DNA of 16,311 bases, from contig CAAEBS010000073.1 of assembly GCA_900754175.1 (NCBI GenBank), forward strand, positions 1-16,311, written 5' to 3'. Position numbers and translations under genes: made by a program. Shown piece after piece: positions 8,801-14,182 of this stretch (the stretch's first letter is position 1; every line of letters begins with the position of its first letter). Source of the DNA: Clostridia bacterium (GTDB lineage Bacteria > Bacillota > Clostridia > Oscillospirales > CAG-272). Under the pieces are notes generated by a model. It had not been told where the DNA came from. It saw only the letters and a list, made by a program, of their open reading frames with translations, and did not search any database.

Positions 8801-8840
8801 CAAGATAAAGTTCGTTGGCACCCATTTTTTCATTTTCCAT
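2841..8840 (-). CDS. Large Rhs/YD-repeat polymorphic toxin, WapA-like, without a signal peptide
   Basis: This is a 1999-residue protein. Its start is preceded by AAAGGA about 8 nt upstream. Residues 1-60 are acidic and polar, with no signal peptide. Residues about 290-470 are a DNRLRE-like beta region (MYIRFNMPPLPRNPRIRKAE). A DUF6531-like entry motif follows near 491-525 (GSVDLQCGNLMF). YD repeats occupy 630-820. Two carbohydrate-binding-like beta-sandwiches then interrupt them (about 840-1160; the second opens MLENGNFERGTDGWN). More YD repeats run to the Rhs core ending at NPFRYRGYYYDEEIGLYYLQ and SRYYDA (about 1782-1806). The tip has two Gly/Ala-rich hydrophobic stretches (about 1852-1915) and a terminal domain with HAPHPKYNEWYFHIQ. 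By family, the YD repeats form a shell around the C-terminal toxin, which is delivered to rival cells. The export route is not evident here. An immunity gene follows after 2 bp. The toxic activity is unknown. Confidence 0.9.
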   Translation of the reverse strand: MENEKMGANELYLAPEETKETDKTAPTDRSEPNVPDIATDMEMPEKPREFKRMEEIPGQRGDNVKVFRMNDGTEQAVFSPSAIHVFDEETHAFEEVENTLIEDGDGRHFTCGRNRFTAKFSREEDNDDIFFIEQGIHKVTVCARKNRKNKNKGVKPQLHKSMTDGLPGADILTFANMEPDTDYEYSVEGCGVKENIVIKSPSALYRYPFTLRCENVTAQFDEQAKRISFLSKESGDEVFFIPAPFMTDAKGATSTAVSFEMKTSDAGLVFLTVTADADWIQSPQRAFPVTIDPQIRLSGASAMTTYSWDNGYLYNSSLHTIGTCGNGDGTCNAKRMYIRFNMPPLPRNPRIRKAELVFSQYTGQAASLDYPRFGLYRVDEDISLGDNTPIHDEDLIDFAKMKEGHTEKGSVITYAFDVTSLIDQVNKDEIQTQNLVMKMLDETNICNNCITLYGSAYGNTFAPQFVVSYESSYGVNTSFRTHTHALGRFGQGSVDLQCGNLMFESEDFAWSGNRMPVTIKHFFNSALAGYPYTKNDPIKLNTADFSAMKLGNGFRLNLMQSMIVFSPNEDTGYCGVYIGENGEEIYFKKSDKTVCCDSNSQCYHLYEDANGGEALYDPVKLTLTQGENISLFDSAGRLIRITDAAKNHMDITYTSGRITSVTDGAGREFGFSYNAAGQLLSISAPSDNTQITYGYTGDLLTSVTYPDGKKAVIAYVSDKPESVTLLDADATVYKVAYTFSGDRLASVTEYGSDESVGAASTYSYSVAAARTLVTTTEPMDATEGETADNVITTAYAFDDDGNIVSEYIYSTDTGKVGGDGKESGINPHSGDGGAGIVSNINNLLTNHGFKKLTAWSAMPANAENFRINCFTSEYSAKFGKNGLHMQSYQADSLENGVYQTTEPLPAGSYTFSLYLRVLSRFSGNNAGAFIRVTDAAGNILGVSESLTEYDSEYTRLIVPFSLAEEQSVQVQILTNGKGALYADAAQLENNPYANAYNMLENGNFERGTDGWNCSVAGVSYSTDACFNMSKSLRMDGAVDAPRYAYQSPVVRSTRSTRETFTLSGWAKGHGLPNHERDNVAAPQFRLRAVVKYYDTYYREYGSEQFTANFSPCTDEWQFASVQFSKSKYRTIDYIRIYCEYGYNSGVAYFDDVQLVRNNLETYLSASDFVVESTGTSDDSVKENTANNTPTFKEATDCFGNALTETTFTDGNFGTIYRSFRFNEDDDCMAGDDAGNNLIEETDARGNKTTYTVDGDTSRNEEVTDRLGNKTAYEYDTSGRTTKVTSKDAGGNELAHVSYAYDAFDNMTEIVRGDGMKYALAYNSFHTLESIGIDGKTEKLIRYAYKNGNGRLKQMTYANGHTMKAVYNSIGQMVAEKWFESEAAAASSTATPIAHYKYVYDGDNNIVRSIDIFSKKEYNYEYEEGKIIRATESDITLSGEIVSSKVIVNTVKYYYDVEGKMTKKVITPASGSARTIYYEQSDDNTVVKFSAGGRTVTSHSQTDSFGRKVFDELQLGTDFVSRQFVYHAGKVTAEHKTNAKVKSSATTQLVSQIILSNGTTLSYGYDAEERITSVVETYTVDDTPVTNTTLYTYDALGQLLTETVNGTVVNTMTYDNYGNIVEKNGKAYTYGDATWEDLLTGFDGKTIEYDTQGNPVKYLGHTLTWEKGRQLKSFDGNTYTYNANGIRTSKTVNGVLHTYTLDGTKILREAWSGNTLVPLYDNEDSVCGILYNSVPYYFIKNLQGDVIAIVDKDAQTVARYTYDAWGVPEVKFDSSNCQIATINPFRYRGYYYDEEIGLYYLQSRYYDALVDRFINTDDINILTTVFDDINPLNYNLSAYCLNAPTNNADSNGKWLARLVCGIASAALFATLAYVVCKVVNIFTPVSKKVTAAITVACGALGGIIGAALGVSFLAKHAPKLLQALQKIEKTRFSLKAIGPNTGGNIFGIVISNTLIIMLHAPHPKYNEWYFHIQIEVRLGKKQVPIWKKPIVYVNPKTWRK
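3421..4652 (-). repeat. Direct repeat copy B of the Rhs core end (inside the full-length rhs gene)
   Basis: This copy of about 1232 bp lies within the full-length rhs gene (residues about 1397-1806) and matches 1032-2266. The two copies are in the same orientation, and equivalent points lie about 2.39 kb apart. A crossover would delete the first tip, its immunity gene and the terminator, and would join the second tip in frame to the full-length head. Confidence 0.88.
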
Positions 8841-8895
8841 AATTAAAATCCTTTCTTTTTAAATATTTTTTGCTTGTTTTTGCAGCTGCAAGTGC

Positions 8896-8932
8896 ATTAT
8901 ACAGCCGAATCCCGACAACGAGTGTCAGGGTT
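8896..8932 (-). promoter_or_regulatory. rhs promoter: palindrome plus -10 box
   Basis: The minus-strand -10 box TATAAT (8901-8896) lies about 55 nt before the rhs start. Six nt upstream of it is an imperfect palindrome at 8908-8932 with 10-nt arms and a 5-nt centre (plus-strand arms AATCCCGACA and TGTCAGGGTT). No good -35 box is visible, because the palindrome covers that place. The same layout precedes the companion gene at 10223-10259. A perfect 10-bp palindrome, TGCAGCTGCA (8881-8890), covers the expected start of transcription. Confidence 0.5.
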
Positions 8933-8954
8933 AAAAAATTCATTGAAATAAAAT

Positions 8955-9002
8955 AAAAAATCCGCACTTGAAAGAATTTCAACAAATTCTTTCAAGTGCG
9001 GA
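8955..9002 (-). terminator. Strong intrinsic terminator after the companion gene
   Basis: A perfect 19-bp inverted repeat (8961-8979 with 8984-9002) has a 4-nt loop and is followed on the minus strand by TTTTTT and further T-rich sequence. It lies about 35 bp past the stop of the gene at 9037 and separates it from rhs. The base of its stem (TCCGCAC) matches that of the terminator at 2273-2298. Confidence 0.9.
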
Positions 9003-9036
9003 GAGATGTTTGCTCTCTGCTATGTATGAGATTATA

Positions 9037-10164
9037 CTACCGATAATGAATTTCAAGGATCTGAGGGGTGAAATAATTGTCTCCGGTGGCGATTACGGAA
9101 AAGCCGTCATCTCTCTTTTTCGGCTTCAGAATAAATCCTTCGCCTTTGAAAAGCCTGCCGTGCGCATCGGAAAGAACGGATGTCAGATCCAGATCAAGAT
9201 ATCGGTTGGAAATTTGTGGCGTGAAGACAGGGGAAGTCTCTGCTATTTTGTTGTGCCAGGCGGACCCGAAACTACAAAAACGTGCCGCTACCCCGGTGGC
9301 AGTAAGCTCCGTCGTTGTGCGGCTCAACCGTGGGAGATGAAGAATTGCACGCAGAATCTTTTTGCCACTCAGCTCGGGCATCTTTGAAAAATCCGGTCTG
9401 GCGTACAGCCATTGCTCCCCGTATTCCCGGGTCGTTCCGATGAAGCCGATGCCGCCGAACGCATTGTTTGCTTTTGAATTTTTGCTTTCCACCGTTGTGT
9501 CCTGAAACAGTTTTGGTTCATACAGGTTGGCTTCGACCATAACCGTCTGCCCAAGAGGAGAGCAGGGGACGATGCGCAGGATATATTTGCGGTCGGTAAG
9601 CTTCTGATGGGTCAATCTGGCAGGTGAAATTATGTTTTGAGCGGCATCCGTGGTTCCTATACAGGATATGGTGACAAAAGGGCGGAATTTTTCGCTCATC
9701 AGAGCAAAGTATTTGCCGTTGGTGCGCACCTCCGTAAAGGGCTTACTGATTTCTATGGAAAGTGTGCAGGGGGCTCCGTCTGTGCAGGCGCTCTTTATGA
9801 CAATACCGTTTGTGGTCGGGTAGAGCCGGTCTTTTCCGCATAAAACTTCATGCCCTGTGCTTGCCGTTGCCCGGTTGGTAAGCCAGAGGGTACAGCTCCC
9901 CTCCGCATTTTCCATCCGGATAGTTTCGCCAATGGTGATTTTTGCATTGCTGCCTGTTGAATATATGGTTGCCCGGTCAGTAAAAAATCTCATGTCCACA
10001 AGCTTACGGGTTACGTTGTTGTAGATTGGGGCGGCAAAGTAATAGGCGGTCCTGCTGCCGTCCGGCTCAACTGTAACCACCCGATATCGGTTGCGATTCT
10101 GATGATCCGGTATCCATGCTACTCCATGTCTCAAACCGGATATTTCGTTAAGTATGGTATTCAT
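9037..10164 (-). CDS. Uncharacterised Rhs-companion protein with a DNRLRE-like C-terminal region
   Basis: This gene encodes 375 residues, with an AAAGGAAG ribosome binding site just before the ATG. There is no signal peptide or membrane segment. The N-terminal half (about 1-230) is beta-rich and unrecognised. The C-terminal part (about 245-375) reads like a DNRLRE-type beta domain: KILRAILHLPRL starts a strand pattern comparable to IRKAELVFSQ in the N-terminal part of the neighbouring Rhs protein, and YLDLDLTSVL resembles the usual conserved strand. It is transcribed in the same direction as rhs but has its own terminator and a promoter of the same unusual design. This suggests a co-regulated partner of the Rhs protein, perhaps structural or adhesive. 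The function is unknown and the domain call rests on pattern only. Confidence 0.8.
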   Translation of the reverse strand: MNTILNEISGLRHGVAWIPDHQNRNRYRVVTVEPDGSRTAYYFAAPIYNNVTRKLVDMRFFTDRATIYSTGSNAKITIGETIRMENAEGSCTLWLTNRATASTGHEVLCGKDRLYPTTNGIVIKSACTDGAPCTLSIEISKPFTEVRTNGKYFALMSEKFRPFVTISCIGTTDAAQNIISPARLTHQKLTDRKYILRIVPCSPLGQTVMVEANLYEPKLFQDTTVESKNSKANNAFGGIGFIGTTREYGEQWLYARPDFSKMPELSGKKILRAILHLPRLSRTTTELTATGVAARFCSFGSAWHNKIAETSPVFTPQISNRYLDLDLTSVLSDAHGRLFKGEGFILKPKKRDDGFSVIATGDNYFTPQILEIHYR

Positions 10165-10222
10165 TTTTCTTCCTTTCTAAAAAAATGCTGAACTGTCGGA
10201 ATCCTCCGGAAGTTCTGTCATT

Positions 10223-10259
10223 ATTTTAAAAACAAACCCCGACACTTGCTGTCGGGGTT
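10223..10259 (-). promoter_or_regulatory. Companion-gene promoter: palindrome plus -10 box (or attenuator hairpin)
   Basis: A perfect palindrome with 10-bp arms (AACCCCGACA, 10235-10244; TGTCGGGGTT, 10250-10259) and a 5-nt centre is followed on the minus strand, after 6 nt, by TAAAAT (10228-10223), about 58 nt before the ATG at 10164. The geometry equals that before rhs. A T-rich run also follows the hairpin, so it could instead act as a terminator for minus-strand transcription entering from the right. Confidence 0.5.
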
Positions 10260-10330
10260 GGAAGAATTGATGTTTATTTTTGCAAATATAATTTGTGAAA
10301 GGTTCCTTTGCATCAAATGTAATGAAGGAC

Positions 10331-10359
10331 TTGAAAGAATTTTCGATTTATGATATACT
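10331..10359 (+). promoter_or_regulatory. Sigma-A-type promoter, plus strand
   Basis: TTGAAA (10331-10336), a 17-bp spacer and TATACT (10354-10359). No intact gene follows. The transcript would run into the remnant frame at 10421-10627, so it serves either a decayed gene or a small RNA. Confidence 0.5.
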
Positions 10360-10734
10360 ATGATTGTACGAATGATGTTTGCATGGCACATTGTTTCTCT
10401 TGTTGTACCGTAGAGAGTGATCTTCTTATAAGGGGAGCGAAAAGCATGATTGGTACAAAATATTTCTTGTTGATACTTGCTATAGAATATTGTTCCTTAG
10501 TTACTGTGTGCTGTTCGGTCAAGGACCTCGTAATCCGGATACCTATGAAAAAGTTAAGTTGCCAAAAGCTTATTCTATTCAAAAAAATCTGATAATAGGA
10601 GGGGCTTATGTTCAAATCAATATATAAAACAATATACAACCGATTATTATAAAGTGAGACAAAGGCTCAGAAAAAAATATATGCTAACATATTGATTTTT
10701 TCAGACCGCTTTGGTGGTATAGGAAATCATGTGA

Positions 10735-10840
10735 ATGCAGAAAGGCAAGTAGCTATTGCCTGACGTTAAATCACCAAGATATCCCCATAATTTACAGCTT
10801 CCTCAAAAATGATAAAAGCAAGCTTTTAGGCTTTCTGCAT
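10735..10840. repeat. Inverted repeat pair, 10 bp
   Basis: ATGCAGAAAG at 10735-10744 and its exact reverse complement CTTTCTGCAT at 10831-10840, 86 bp apart. A small hairpin, GGCAA/TTGCC, sits just inside the left arm. This could be the base of a folded RNA or the ends of a tiny non-autonomous element. No target duplication was recognised. Confidence 0.35.
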
Positions 10841-10940
10841 GCCATTTAATAAAATACATTCTCCAAAAACATTTTATTCAGCAAATAAAAAGAGCTTTGC
10901 CAAATCATTTTTGATTCGCAAAAAAATCAATAGATTTTTC

Positions 10941-10973
10941 CAGACTGTGTCTCCTTTTGCGGTCTGTTTTTTT
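10941..10973 (+). terminator. Possible weak intrinsic terminator, plus strand
   Basis: CAGACT (10941-10946) can pair with GGTCTG (10961-10966; one G-T pair) across a 14-nt loop and is followed by TTTTTTT. It would end a plus-strand transcript from the promoter at 10331. The stem is short, so this is tentative. Confidence 0.3.
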
Positions 10974-11034
10974 CTTTTCGTGTCAAATTCCATCAGGAAA
11001 TATACGGGGCTTTTCTGTTGCGGGTTCCTTTCGG

Positions 11035-12039
11035 TTATGCCATGGTTGCCAGCATTTTTTCGGTAACTTCGTACCGGCACGGTTTACCGCCGAGGTATCG
11101 GGTGGCTTCGTCGATCATGTATTCCGACATCCGTAGGGTCTCCTTACCAATACTCCCCGCAACGTGGGGTGTCAGCCAGCAGTTCGGCAGCGTAAAGAAA
11201 GGGTGGGACAACTCCGGCGGTTCCGGGTAGGTCACGTCCAACACGGCGGTCACGTCGGGGCGTTCGGCAAGCAAACGGCACAGGTCGGCTTCCACCACCT
11301 GCGCACCTCTGCCGGTGTTCAGAAAGGTGGAGCAGGGCATCATGCGGGAAAAAAGGGAATAGTTCAGCATGGATCTGGTGGAGGCGTTGTTTGGCAGATG
11401 ATTGGAAATCACCCGGCATTCGGAAAAGAGGCGCTCCAGCGTACAGGGGGTAACGCCCAGACTTTTCGCTTTTTCTGCGGGCAGAAACGGGTCGTATACC
11501 AGGACCTCCAGTTGGTGCTCATGCAACATTCCGGCGACCATGGAGCCGATCATGCCGCAACCAATCAGACCGATCTTTTCGTTGTAATTCCCGGGATATA
11601 CGTTTTTCAGGGCGTAGGCATCGCTCACCTTTTGCCGCTCCATAAGGCGGGTTTGCGGGAAAAATCCCTTGTTGGCAAGCAGGATCTGCGAAACGGTATA
11701 TTCGGCAACCGGCACGGCGATTGCCGCCCAGGCGCTGAATACACGGACCCCGCACGCAAGGAACGGGCGGGCAAAGCCCTGCACCGAGCCGGCGATGTAA
11801 AAGACGCACTCCAGGTGCGGGAAACAGGTACGGATCTCTTCTTCGGTGAAAGCCGGCATTCCCCAGGTGGAAAAGATAAGTTCGGTGTCGGAAAAGCGAT
11901 GAGGGGCGTTTTGCACGTCCTCTTTGTTGTAAAGTCTTTCGTCAAGATCGGTGAGCGCACCGATCTTTTTAATGGTTTCTGGTGGAAATACCAGGTTGAA
12001 TTTTTCTTTATTTTTGCTTAGAAAGATTGCTTTTTTCAT
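11035..12039 (-). CDS. D-isomer-specific 2-hydroxyacid dehydrogenase family protein
   Basis: This gene encodes 334 residues from the ATG at 12039, which has AGGAGA (12049-12054) at proper distance. An ATG 12 codons further upstream (12075) lacks such a site. The Rossmann fold is clear: IGLIGCGMIGSMVAG at about 156-170 holds GxGxxG, and VYDP near 181 ends the second strand. The catalytic set of the family is present: Arg244 in NTGRGAQ, Glu273 in YPEP and His292 in TPHVAGS. By family it is a cytoplasmic NAD(P)-dependent oxidoreductase interconverting a 2-keto acid and a D-2-hydroxy acid. The substrate cannot be read from sequence. It is divergent from a sugar phosphate isomerase/epimerase and AraC operon, which suggests a role in sugar or sugar-acid catabolism. 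Length is normal for the family, with no damage seen. Confidence 0.92.
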   Translation of the reverse strand: MKKAIFLSKNKEKFNLVFPPETIKKIGALTDLDERLYNKEDVQNAPHRFSDTELIFSTWGMPAFTEEEIRTCFPHLECVFYIAGSVQGFARPFLACGVRVFSAWAAIAVPVAEYTVSQILLANKGFFPQTRLMERQKVSDAYALKNVYPGNYNEKIGLIGCGMIGSMVAGMLHEHQLEVLVYDPFLPAEKAKSLGVTPCTLERLFSECRVISNHLPNNASTRSMLNYSLFSRMMPCSTFLNTGRGAQVVEADLCRLLAERPDVTAVLDVTYPEPPELSHPFFTLPNCWLTPHVAGSIGKETLRMSEYMIDEATRYLGGKPCRYEVTEKMLATMA

Positions 12040-12164
12040 TTTCGTTTTTCTCCTGTTTTTGATGTTGTCTGGCAAGCGGTTTTGGGGGAGCGCACGGGGG
12101 CACCGACGATCGTGCCGGTGCAGATCCCGGTGGCGAGGCTTTCCTCATGCGCCGGAGTGGGGTC

Positions 12165-12200
12165 TTTCTTTATTATAAAGAAAAATCCGGTGTTTGAAAA
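12165..12200 (-). promoter_or_regulatory. Dehydrogenase promoter with overlapping palindromic operator candidate
   Basis: On the minus strand, TTTTCA (12200-12195), a 17-bp spacer and TATAAT (12177-12172) make a fair promoter. The -10 box lies inside a perfect inverted repeat, TTTCTTTA-N3-TAAAGAAA (12165-12183), a plausible repressor site. Confidence 0.5.
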
Positions 12201-12272
12201 GTGTTTAACTTGCCAACATCCGCAAAAAAGCGCAACTTTTACATAATATTGCTCAAAAATTTTTCAGAGGAA

Positions 12273-12301
12273 TTGACAAGCGGGGGGAAACATGATATGC
12301 T
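12273..12301 (+). promoter_or_regulatory. Promoter of the isomerase-araC operon
   Basis: TTGACA (12273-12278), a 17-bp spacer and TATGCT (12296-12301), about 87 bp before the isomerase start, with no competing gene between. Confidence 0.65.
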
Positions 12302-12387
12302 TTTATATACAAAGCGTATCGGAGATATTTCCGGTGTAGCGGTGTTCAGGGCAATGATAACGACAATAAATAAGGAGAGATTTTTCG

Positions 12388-13188
12388 ATGAAACTTTGCT
12401 TTTCCACCCTCGGATGCGTGGAAAAAAGTCTGGAGGAACTGATCGTTCTGGCAAAAAAATTTTCTCTGACGGGGCTGGAGATCCGGGGAATCGGCGGTCG
12501 GATGGAGAATACGGAGATTGCGGATCTCAAACCGGAAAACGCAACAAAAACCAAATTTATGCTGGAGAAAGCCGGGATCACGCCGGTCGTCCTCGGCACC
12601 TCGTGTATGTTTCATACCGAAGAGCTTTCTGCCAGGGCAATGCGGGAGGGCAGGGACAGCATCTGCATTGCGGAGGCTGTCGGAATTCCGTATATCCGGG
12701 TTTTCGGAAACCGTATTGCAGGGGATCGTGCGGACTGCATCCGGCGGGTGAGCGAGGGGATTGCCGGACTGTGCCGCTTTGCCGCCGATAAAAACGTGTC
12801 GGTTTTGCTGGAGGTGCACGGCGATTACAATACGGCAGAGTCGCTTGCACCGATCCTGAAGGCACTGGAGGGATGCGAAAATTTCGGACTGATATGGGAC
12901 GTTGCACATTCCCACCGGGTTTACGGGGAAAACTGGCAGGTATTTTACCGTGCGATTAAGCCGTGGATCCGGCACGTCCATATCAAGGATCTTTCGGACA
13001 AAACGGGGGTACTGACCTTGCCGGGCGAGGGAAATATCCCGATCCTGCCTATTGTCAGACAGCTTCTGACGGACGGATACGACGGTTATTTTTCACTGGA
13101 GTGGGAGAGAAAGTGGCACCCGGAACTTCCCGACATCGGGCTTGCGCTGACGGATTTTACCGGGCTGATGAAAGAAGTGCGGGAATGA
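12388..13188 (+). CDS. Sugar phosphate isomerase/epimerase (xylose isomerase-like TIM barrel)
   Basis: This gene encodes 266 residues. AAGGAGA lies 7-8 nt before the ATG. The protein follows the AP-endonuclease-2/xylose-isomerase-like TIM-barrel plan: an opening strand KLCFSTLGC, then metal-ligand candidates at strand ends, namely Glu142 (LLEVHGDYN), Asp171 with His174 (LIWDVAHSH), His196/His198 (RHVHIKD) and Glu238 (FSLEWERKW). By family it is a cytoplasmic, divalent-metal enzyme that isomerises or epimerises a sugar, keto-sugar or inositol-type compound. The exact substrate is unknown. It is the first gene of an operon with the AraC regulator (13-bp gap) and divergent from a hydroxyacid dehydrogenase, which fits a small catabolic cluster. 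Length and ends look complete. Confidence 0.88.
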   Translation: MKLCFSTLGCVEKSLEELIVLAKKFSLTGLEIRGIGGRMENTEIADLKPENATKTKFMLEKAGITPVVLGTSCMFHTEELSARAMREGRDSICIAEAVGIPYIRVFGNRIAGDRADCIRRVSEGIAGLCRFAADKNVSVLLEVHGDYNTAESLAPILKALEGCENFGLIWDVAHSHRVYGENWQVFYRAIKPWIRHVHIKDLSDKTGVLTLPGEGNIPILPIVRQLLTDGYDGYFSLEWERKWHPELPDIGLALTDFTGLMKEVRE

Positions 13189-13201
13189 ACAGGGGGAGGA
13201 T

Positions 13202-14050
13202 ATGGGATCAAAGCTGATTACGGACTTTTATTTTTCCGATCTGCCGATGCAGGGCATACACGACCGGCAGAAACACAATGCCTACCAGATTCTGCACGTT
13301 GTGGAGGGAGATCTTTCGCTGGAATTTGCGGGAAACCGGATTTCCTGCCAGGCTCCGGCGATGGTGTTTATCGGAAACTACGAGCCGCACATTATACGGG
13401 GGACCTCATCCCGTTACGTCCGTTACGTGCTGACGCTGGACCCCTATCAGGTCAGCGTCCAGATAAAGCCTGAGGTCCTTCAGTCGATTCTTTCCTTCCA
13501 CCCGATCGGTTTTTGCCATGTGCTGGATATCACGCCGATTGCGGAGGAAGTGCGATTTATCATGGATGGGCTATATCGGGAGTGGCAGTTGCCGGAGAGC
13601 GAAAAACTGCCGGGCGGGGAAGCGCTGTTGCTTTCCTCCCTGTTCTACTGGCTCCGGCGGCTTTCACCTGCGCATTTTGCATCCAAAAAATGCGGTGCGC
13701 CGGAAATGACGGTTGCCGCCGTCCGCATGGAGCTGGAGACGAATTTTGCTTCCAGGCTGAATCTGGACGAGCTTGCCGGGCAGGTGCACGTCAGTCGGTA
13801 TTACCTGCCGCATATTTTCAAGCGGGCTACGGGGTATACGCTCAGGGAGTATCTCACGCTTTGCCGGATCTCATTTGCGTGCCAGCAGCTGACGGATTCG
13901 GATAAACCGATAAGAGAAATTGCGGAATTGTCCGGATTTCACGATATGAGTAATTTTTCCCGTTCTTTCCGGAAAATGATCGGTTCGTCGCCGTCCGATT
14001 TCAGAAAAAAGACCAGGGTTCCGCCGACGGATGCGGTCGGTGCAGAGTAA
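13202..14050 (+). CDS. AraC-family transcriptional regulator
   Basis: This gene encodes 282 residues. GGGGGAGGA just before the ATG is an excellent ribosome binding site. Residues about 20-95 form a cupin-like sensor domain (AYQILHVVEGDLSLEFAGN; FIGNYEPHII). Residues about 170-273 form the AraC DNA-binding domain with two helix-turn-helix units: LNLDELAGQVHVSRYYLPHI (about 186-205) and PIREIAELSGFHDMSNFSRS (about 236-255), followed by the usual FRKMIGSSPSDFRKK signature. By family it binds a sugar or similar ligand and activates nearby catabolic genes. Lying 13 bp behind the isomerase gene in the same direction, it probably controls this operon and the divergent dehydrogenase. No clear terminator follows. 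Confidence 0.93.
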   Translation: MGSKLITDFYFSDLPMQGIHDRQKHNAYQILHVVEGDLSLEFAGNRISCQAPAMVFIGNYEPHIIRGTSSRYVRYVLTLDPYQVSVQIKPEVLQSILSFHPIGFCHVLDITPIAEEVRFIMDGLYREWQLPESEKLPGGEALLLSSLFYWLRRLSPAHFASKKCGAPEMTVAAVRMELETNFASRLNLDELAGQVHVSRYYLPHIFKRATGYTLREYLTLCRISFACQQLTDSDKPIREIAELSGFHDMSNFSRSFRKMIGSSPSDFRKKTRVPPTDAVGAE

Positions 14051-14110
14051 GGACGTGACGACTGGCAGAGGTGGTTTTTACAGTTTTTGCTTTTTGAGGG
14101 GCAAAAGGGG

Positions 14111-14138
14111 TTGAAAAATGGCATTTTTATGATATAAT
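14111..14138 (+). promoter_or_regulatory. Promoter of the GGDEF gene
   Basis: TTGAAA (14111-14116), a 16-bp spacer and TATAAT (14133-14138), about 45 bp before the ATG at 14183. Confidence 0.6.
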
Positions 14139-14182
14139 AGTGCATGGTATTGCATAAATAATTTTTCGAAAAGGAAGGCGAT

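Larger units (their letters stand above)
10165..11034. other. AT-rich intergenic region of about 870 bp without a convincing gene
   Basis: The region holds the companion-gene promoter, a plus-strand promoter at 10331-10359, and a headless 68-codon plus-strand frame at 10421-10627 (it includes FGQGPRNPDTYEKVKLPKAY, has no ATG, and follows a stop). It also holds a tiny frame with a good Shine-Dalgarno site (ATG at about 10609, 14 codons) and a 33-codon stop-free minus-strand stretch at 10704-10802. The inverted repeat ATGCAGAAAG (10735-10744) / CTTTCTGCAT (10831-10840) encloses most of that stretch. Annotation-length frames here have odd composition and no ribosome sites. It looks like a decayed gene or mobile-element scar, but I recognise no element. 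Confidence 0.45.
12040..12387. other. Divergent intergenic control region
   Basis: These 348 bp lie between the dehydrogenase (minus) and the isomerase (plus) and contain no gene. The region holds the minus promoter and palindrome near 12165-12200 and the plus promoter at 12273-12301. It also has a 6-bp-arm inverted repeat GCACCG/CGGTGC (12100-12121) in the dehydrogenase leader. The AraC regulator encoded just downstream probably binds somewhere here, though direct repeats typical of AraC sites were not obvious. Confidence 0.6.

Noticed and set aside
10358..10639. 93-codon minus-strand frame in the AT-rich gap
   Set aside because: No good ribosome site, no similarity I can recognise, and a composition expected from random AT-rich DNA.
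10704..10802. 33-codon stop-free minus-strand stretch inside the inverted repeat
   Set aside because: It has no start and is too short to call a gene. It felt like a recurrent element end, but I cannot verify that without a search.
14075..14110. Possible terminator after araC
   Set aside because: TTTTGC and GCAAAA can pair, but the stem is AT-rich and no T-run follows on either strand in the right place.
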